Positions 62,264 to 64,000 of a DNA stretch of 64,000 bases are shown here, piece after piece (within the stretch, counting starts at the first letter, position 1; each line of letters opens with the position of its first letter). The stretch is taken from contig NZ_JANGCE010000012.1 of NCBI RefSeq assembly GCF_024462775.1, forward strand, positions 23,099-87,098, read 5' to 3'. The notes beneath the pieces were generated by a model. That model was not told the origin of the DNA, searched no databases, and was given only the letters and a program-made list of their open reading frames with translations. This stretch comes from Butyricicoccus faecihominis. Lineage in GTDB: Bacteria; Bacillota; Clostridia; Oscillospirales; Butyricicoccaceae. Position numbers and translations under genes: made by a program.

Positions 62264-63706
62264 TTAGATGCGGCAGCTTTCCAGAAGCTGATTTTTGACC
62301 TGCCAAAGGTTTTTGGAAAGGTCGACGAAATAGGTCTGCGGGTTCTCAAAGCGCTTGACCTGATCCCAAAGCGTTTCAAGTTCGGCGGCGCAATAGGCGC
62401 GGATATCGTCGATATCCGGGCATTTATACACGCAGCGGCCCTTTTTGAAAAGCTGCACGCGCAGCGGCCGGGCGGTAAAGTCGGTCACAATCTTCTGCTT
62501 CCATGTGTGGATGGGGTGGAACAGGGTATAGGGACGCTTTTCATCGATCGTTTCGTCGTGAATGGTGATCACATCGCCCACGGCTTTACCGGTTTGGTTA
62601 TCAAACAGGCGGTAAACGTGCTTAAAGTGCGGCGTGGTGATCTTTTCAACGTTTTCCGATACTTTGATCTTGGGTACGACATCGCCCTCGGCGTTTTCGA
62701 CCGCGGCAAGCTTGTACACGCCGCCGAACACGGGCTCGGACTTAGAGGTGATGAGCCGCTCGCCGATGCCGAAGGAATCGATCCGCGCGCCCTGCGTGAT
62801 CAAATCGCGCACCAGATACTCGTCGAGCGAGTTGGAAGCCATGATCTGCATATCGGGGAAGCCCGCCTCGTCCAGCATTTCGCGCGCGCGAATGGACAGA
62901 TAGGCGATATCGCCCGAATCAAGGCGGATGCCGCGCGGGCGGACACCCGTTTTTTCGATCATCTCCCGCGCGACGCGGATCGCGTTCGGCACGCCGCTTT
63001 TCAGCACATTATAGGTATCGACCAAAAAGACGCAGTTATCCGGATAAATATCGGCGTAAGCCTTGAAGGCGTCGTATTCGCAATCGAACATCTGCACCCA
63101 AGAGTGCGCCATCGTGCCGCCCGCGGGGATCTTATAATCCCGGTCGGCCAGCACGCAGGCGGTACCCTGACAGCCGCCGATGTAGGCCGCGCGCGCGCCG
63201 TAAATCGCGCCGTCGTAGCCCTGCGCGCGGCGGGAGCCGAATTCCAGCACCACGCGGCCCTGCGCGGCGCGGGTGATGCGGCTGGCCTTGGTGGCAATCA
63301 GCGTTTGGTGGTTGATGGTGAGCAGCACCATGGTCTCCACGAATTGGGCCTGAATCATCGGCCCCGCGACCGTAACGAGCGGTTCGCCGGGGAAAACGGG
63401 CGTGCCCTCGGGCACGGCCCATACGTCGCATTCAAACTTAAAATTGCGCAAATAATCGAGGAAGGCCTCGGAAAAGCAGTTTCGCCCGCGCAGATAGGCA
63501 AGGTCGTCCTCGGTGAAGTGCAGGTTTTTGAAGTATTCAATCAGCTGCTGCACGCCGGCCATGATCGCGTACCCGCCGCCATCCGGCACGCGGCGAAAAA
63601 ACATATCGAAATAAGCGCGGCGATCGGCCATTCCTTTCTCAAAGTAGCCGTGCGCCATCGTAAATTCGTAAAAGTCGGTCAGCATCGTGAGATTTTTCTC
63701 GGTCAT
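62264..63706 (-). CDS. pncB: Nicotinate phosphoribosyltransferase PncB
   Basis: This 480-residue enzyme makes nicotinate mononucleotide from nicotinate and PRPP in NAD salvage. Motifs include LTMLTDFYEFTMAHGYF, LTINHQTLIATKASRI, EFGSRRAQGYDGA, MAHSWVQMF (phosphoenzyme-type His), VDTYNVLKSG and GIRLDSGDIAYLS. The ATG at 63706 follows AGGGGG; the longer frame to 63757 is unlikely. It would also supply NaMN, the co-substrate of CobT. Confidence 0.94.
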   Translation of the reverse strand: MTEKNLTMLTDFYEFTMAHGYFEKGMADRRAYFDMFFRRVPDGGGYAIMAGVQQLIEYFKNLHFTEDDLAYLRGRNCFSEAFLDYLRNFKFECDVWAVPEGTPVFPGEPLVTVAGPMIQAQFVETMVLLTINHQTLIATKASRITRAAQGRVVLEFGSRRAQGYDGAIYGARAAYIGGCQGTACVLADRDYKIPAGGTMAHSWVQMFDCEYDAFKAYADIYPDNCVFLVDTYNVLKSGVPNAIRVAREMIEKTGVRPRGIRLDSGDIAYLSIRAREMLDEAGFPDMQIMASNSLDEYLVRDLITQGARIDSFGIGERLITSKSEPVFGGVYKLAAVENAEGDVVPKIKVSENVEKITTPHFKHVYRLFDNQTGKAVGDVITIHDETIDEKRPYTLFHPIHTWKQKIVTDFTARPLRVQLFKKGRCVYKCPDIDDIRAYCAAELETLWDQVKRFENPQTYFVDLSKNLWQVKNQLLESCRI

Positions 63707-63771
63707 TACAGCAGTCCCCCTGCTATTTTTATTCATCCGGCGTATCTGTCTTGACATGCCATATTACTCTC

Positions 63772-63800
63772 ATAATAGACCTTTTTGGACTAAAGTGCAA
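63772..63800 (-). promoter_or_regulatory. Promoter of pncB
   Basis: On the minus strand TTGCAC (63795-63800) and TATTAT (63772-63777) are 17 bases apart, about 65 bases before the ATG. Confidence 0.7.
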
Positions 63801-63887
63801 GACCAAGTTTGCGTAAAATGCCCCGCTGTGGGTTCAATGTCGTTTCGTGACGGACAAGCAAGCGAAAAAAAGGCGATAAACGCCTCG

Positions 63888-64000
63888 TAGGCTCCCCTCC
63901 GACGAGGGCATATGCGTAAACTTAAGCAACACGCGATCTGGCCTTCCCCCACGAGGGGAAGGTGGCGCGCGCCGTAGGCGCGTGACGAATGGGGGGCGTA
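63888..64000. repeat. Partial copy of the 10.8-kb repeat element at the window edge
   Basis: The blocks GACGAGGGCATATGCG, TAAACTTAAGCA, the CCACGAGGGGAAGGTGGCGC region and GACGAATGGGGGGCGTA match the interior of the element at 10783-11189. The copy is cut by the end of the window. Confidence 0.75.

Noticed and set aside
62126..63754. A 542-codon open frame on the plus strand
   Set aside because: It is antisense to pncB, which has complete catalytic motifs; the frame starts inside a palindromic repeat.

Overview
The window is high-GC, densely packed bacterial DNA. It looks like a Gram-positive anaerobe of the Clostridia, probably a gut Oscillospiraceae relative. This is inference from gene content: the oxygen-independent (Cbi) cobalamin route, SLH-anchored surface proteins, an M60 mucin-type metallopeptidase, a DUF4317 protein, clostridial lipoprotein signals and strong GGAGG ribosome sites. 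No rRNA, tRNA or CRISPR array was seen.

Layout. (1) 1-3040: a three-gene TRAP transporter with a perfect terminator. (2) 3180-10711: a catabolic/uptake unit from one strong promoter (IolE-like isomerase, PIG-L deacetylase, sugar ABC transporter, zinc dehydrogenase), followed by a LacI regulator with its own promoter. (3) 10712-11275: repeat element. (4) 11276-13430: two-component system. (5) 13480-16528: ketimine-reductase-like and proline-racemase-family genes divergent from a GntR regulator. (6) 16633-20418: ABC exporter whose permease is fused to an M1-like peptidase. (7) 20419-22860: tandem repeats, a MITE-like element, then an AT-rich island with two XRE regulators and two unknown genes. 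(8) 22867-49597: a cobalamin locus of 27 biosynthesis and transport genes with a cobalamin riboswitch, plus a divergent cysteine-rich protein. It encodes cobalt uptake (cbiMNQO), tetrapyrrole synthesis from glutamyl-tRNA to uroporphyrinogen III and precorrin-2 (hemALBC, cobA-hemD, a CbiJ-precorrin-2 dehydrogenase fusion), the anaerobic corrin ring steps, and nucleotide-loop assembly. A MITE-like element that itself carries an IS481-type insertion splits the run between cbiB and cobD. (9) 49598-56510: a c-di-GMP-I riboswitch with an intrinsic terminator ahead of a 1639-residue secreted M60 metallopeptidase carrying a dockerin-like module, and a downstream SLH-anchored protein. (10) 56514-60661: PHP phosphoesterase, DUF4317 protein, and an RsgA-RNHCP fusion behind a leader with two short ORFs and two terminators. 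(11) 60751-63706: VOC protein, AraC regulator and nicotinate phosphoribosyltransferase, whose terminator hairpin appears to hold an inserted palindromic repeat. The window ends inside another repeat copy.

The most notable candidates are the c-di-GMP-controlled protease/surface-anchor pair, the two-stage attenuator before the RsgA-RNHCP gene, and the nested mobile elements in the cobalamin operon. All calls come from reading the sequence; no database search was run.
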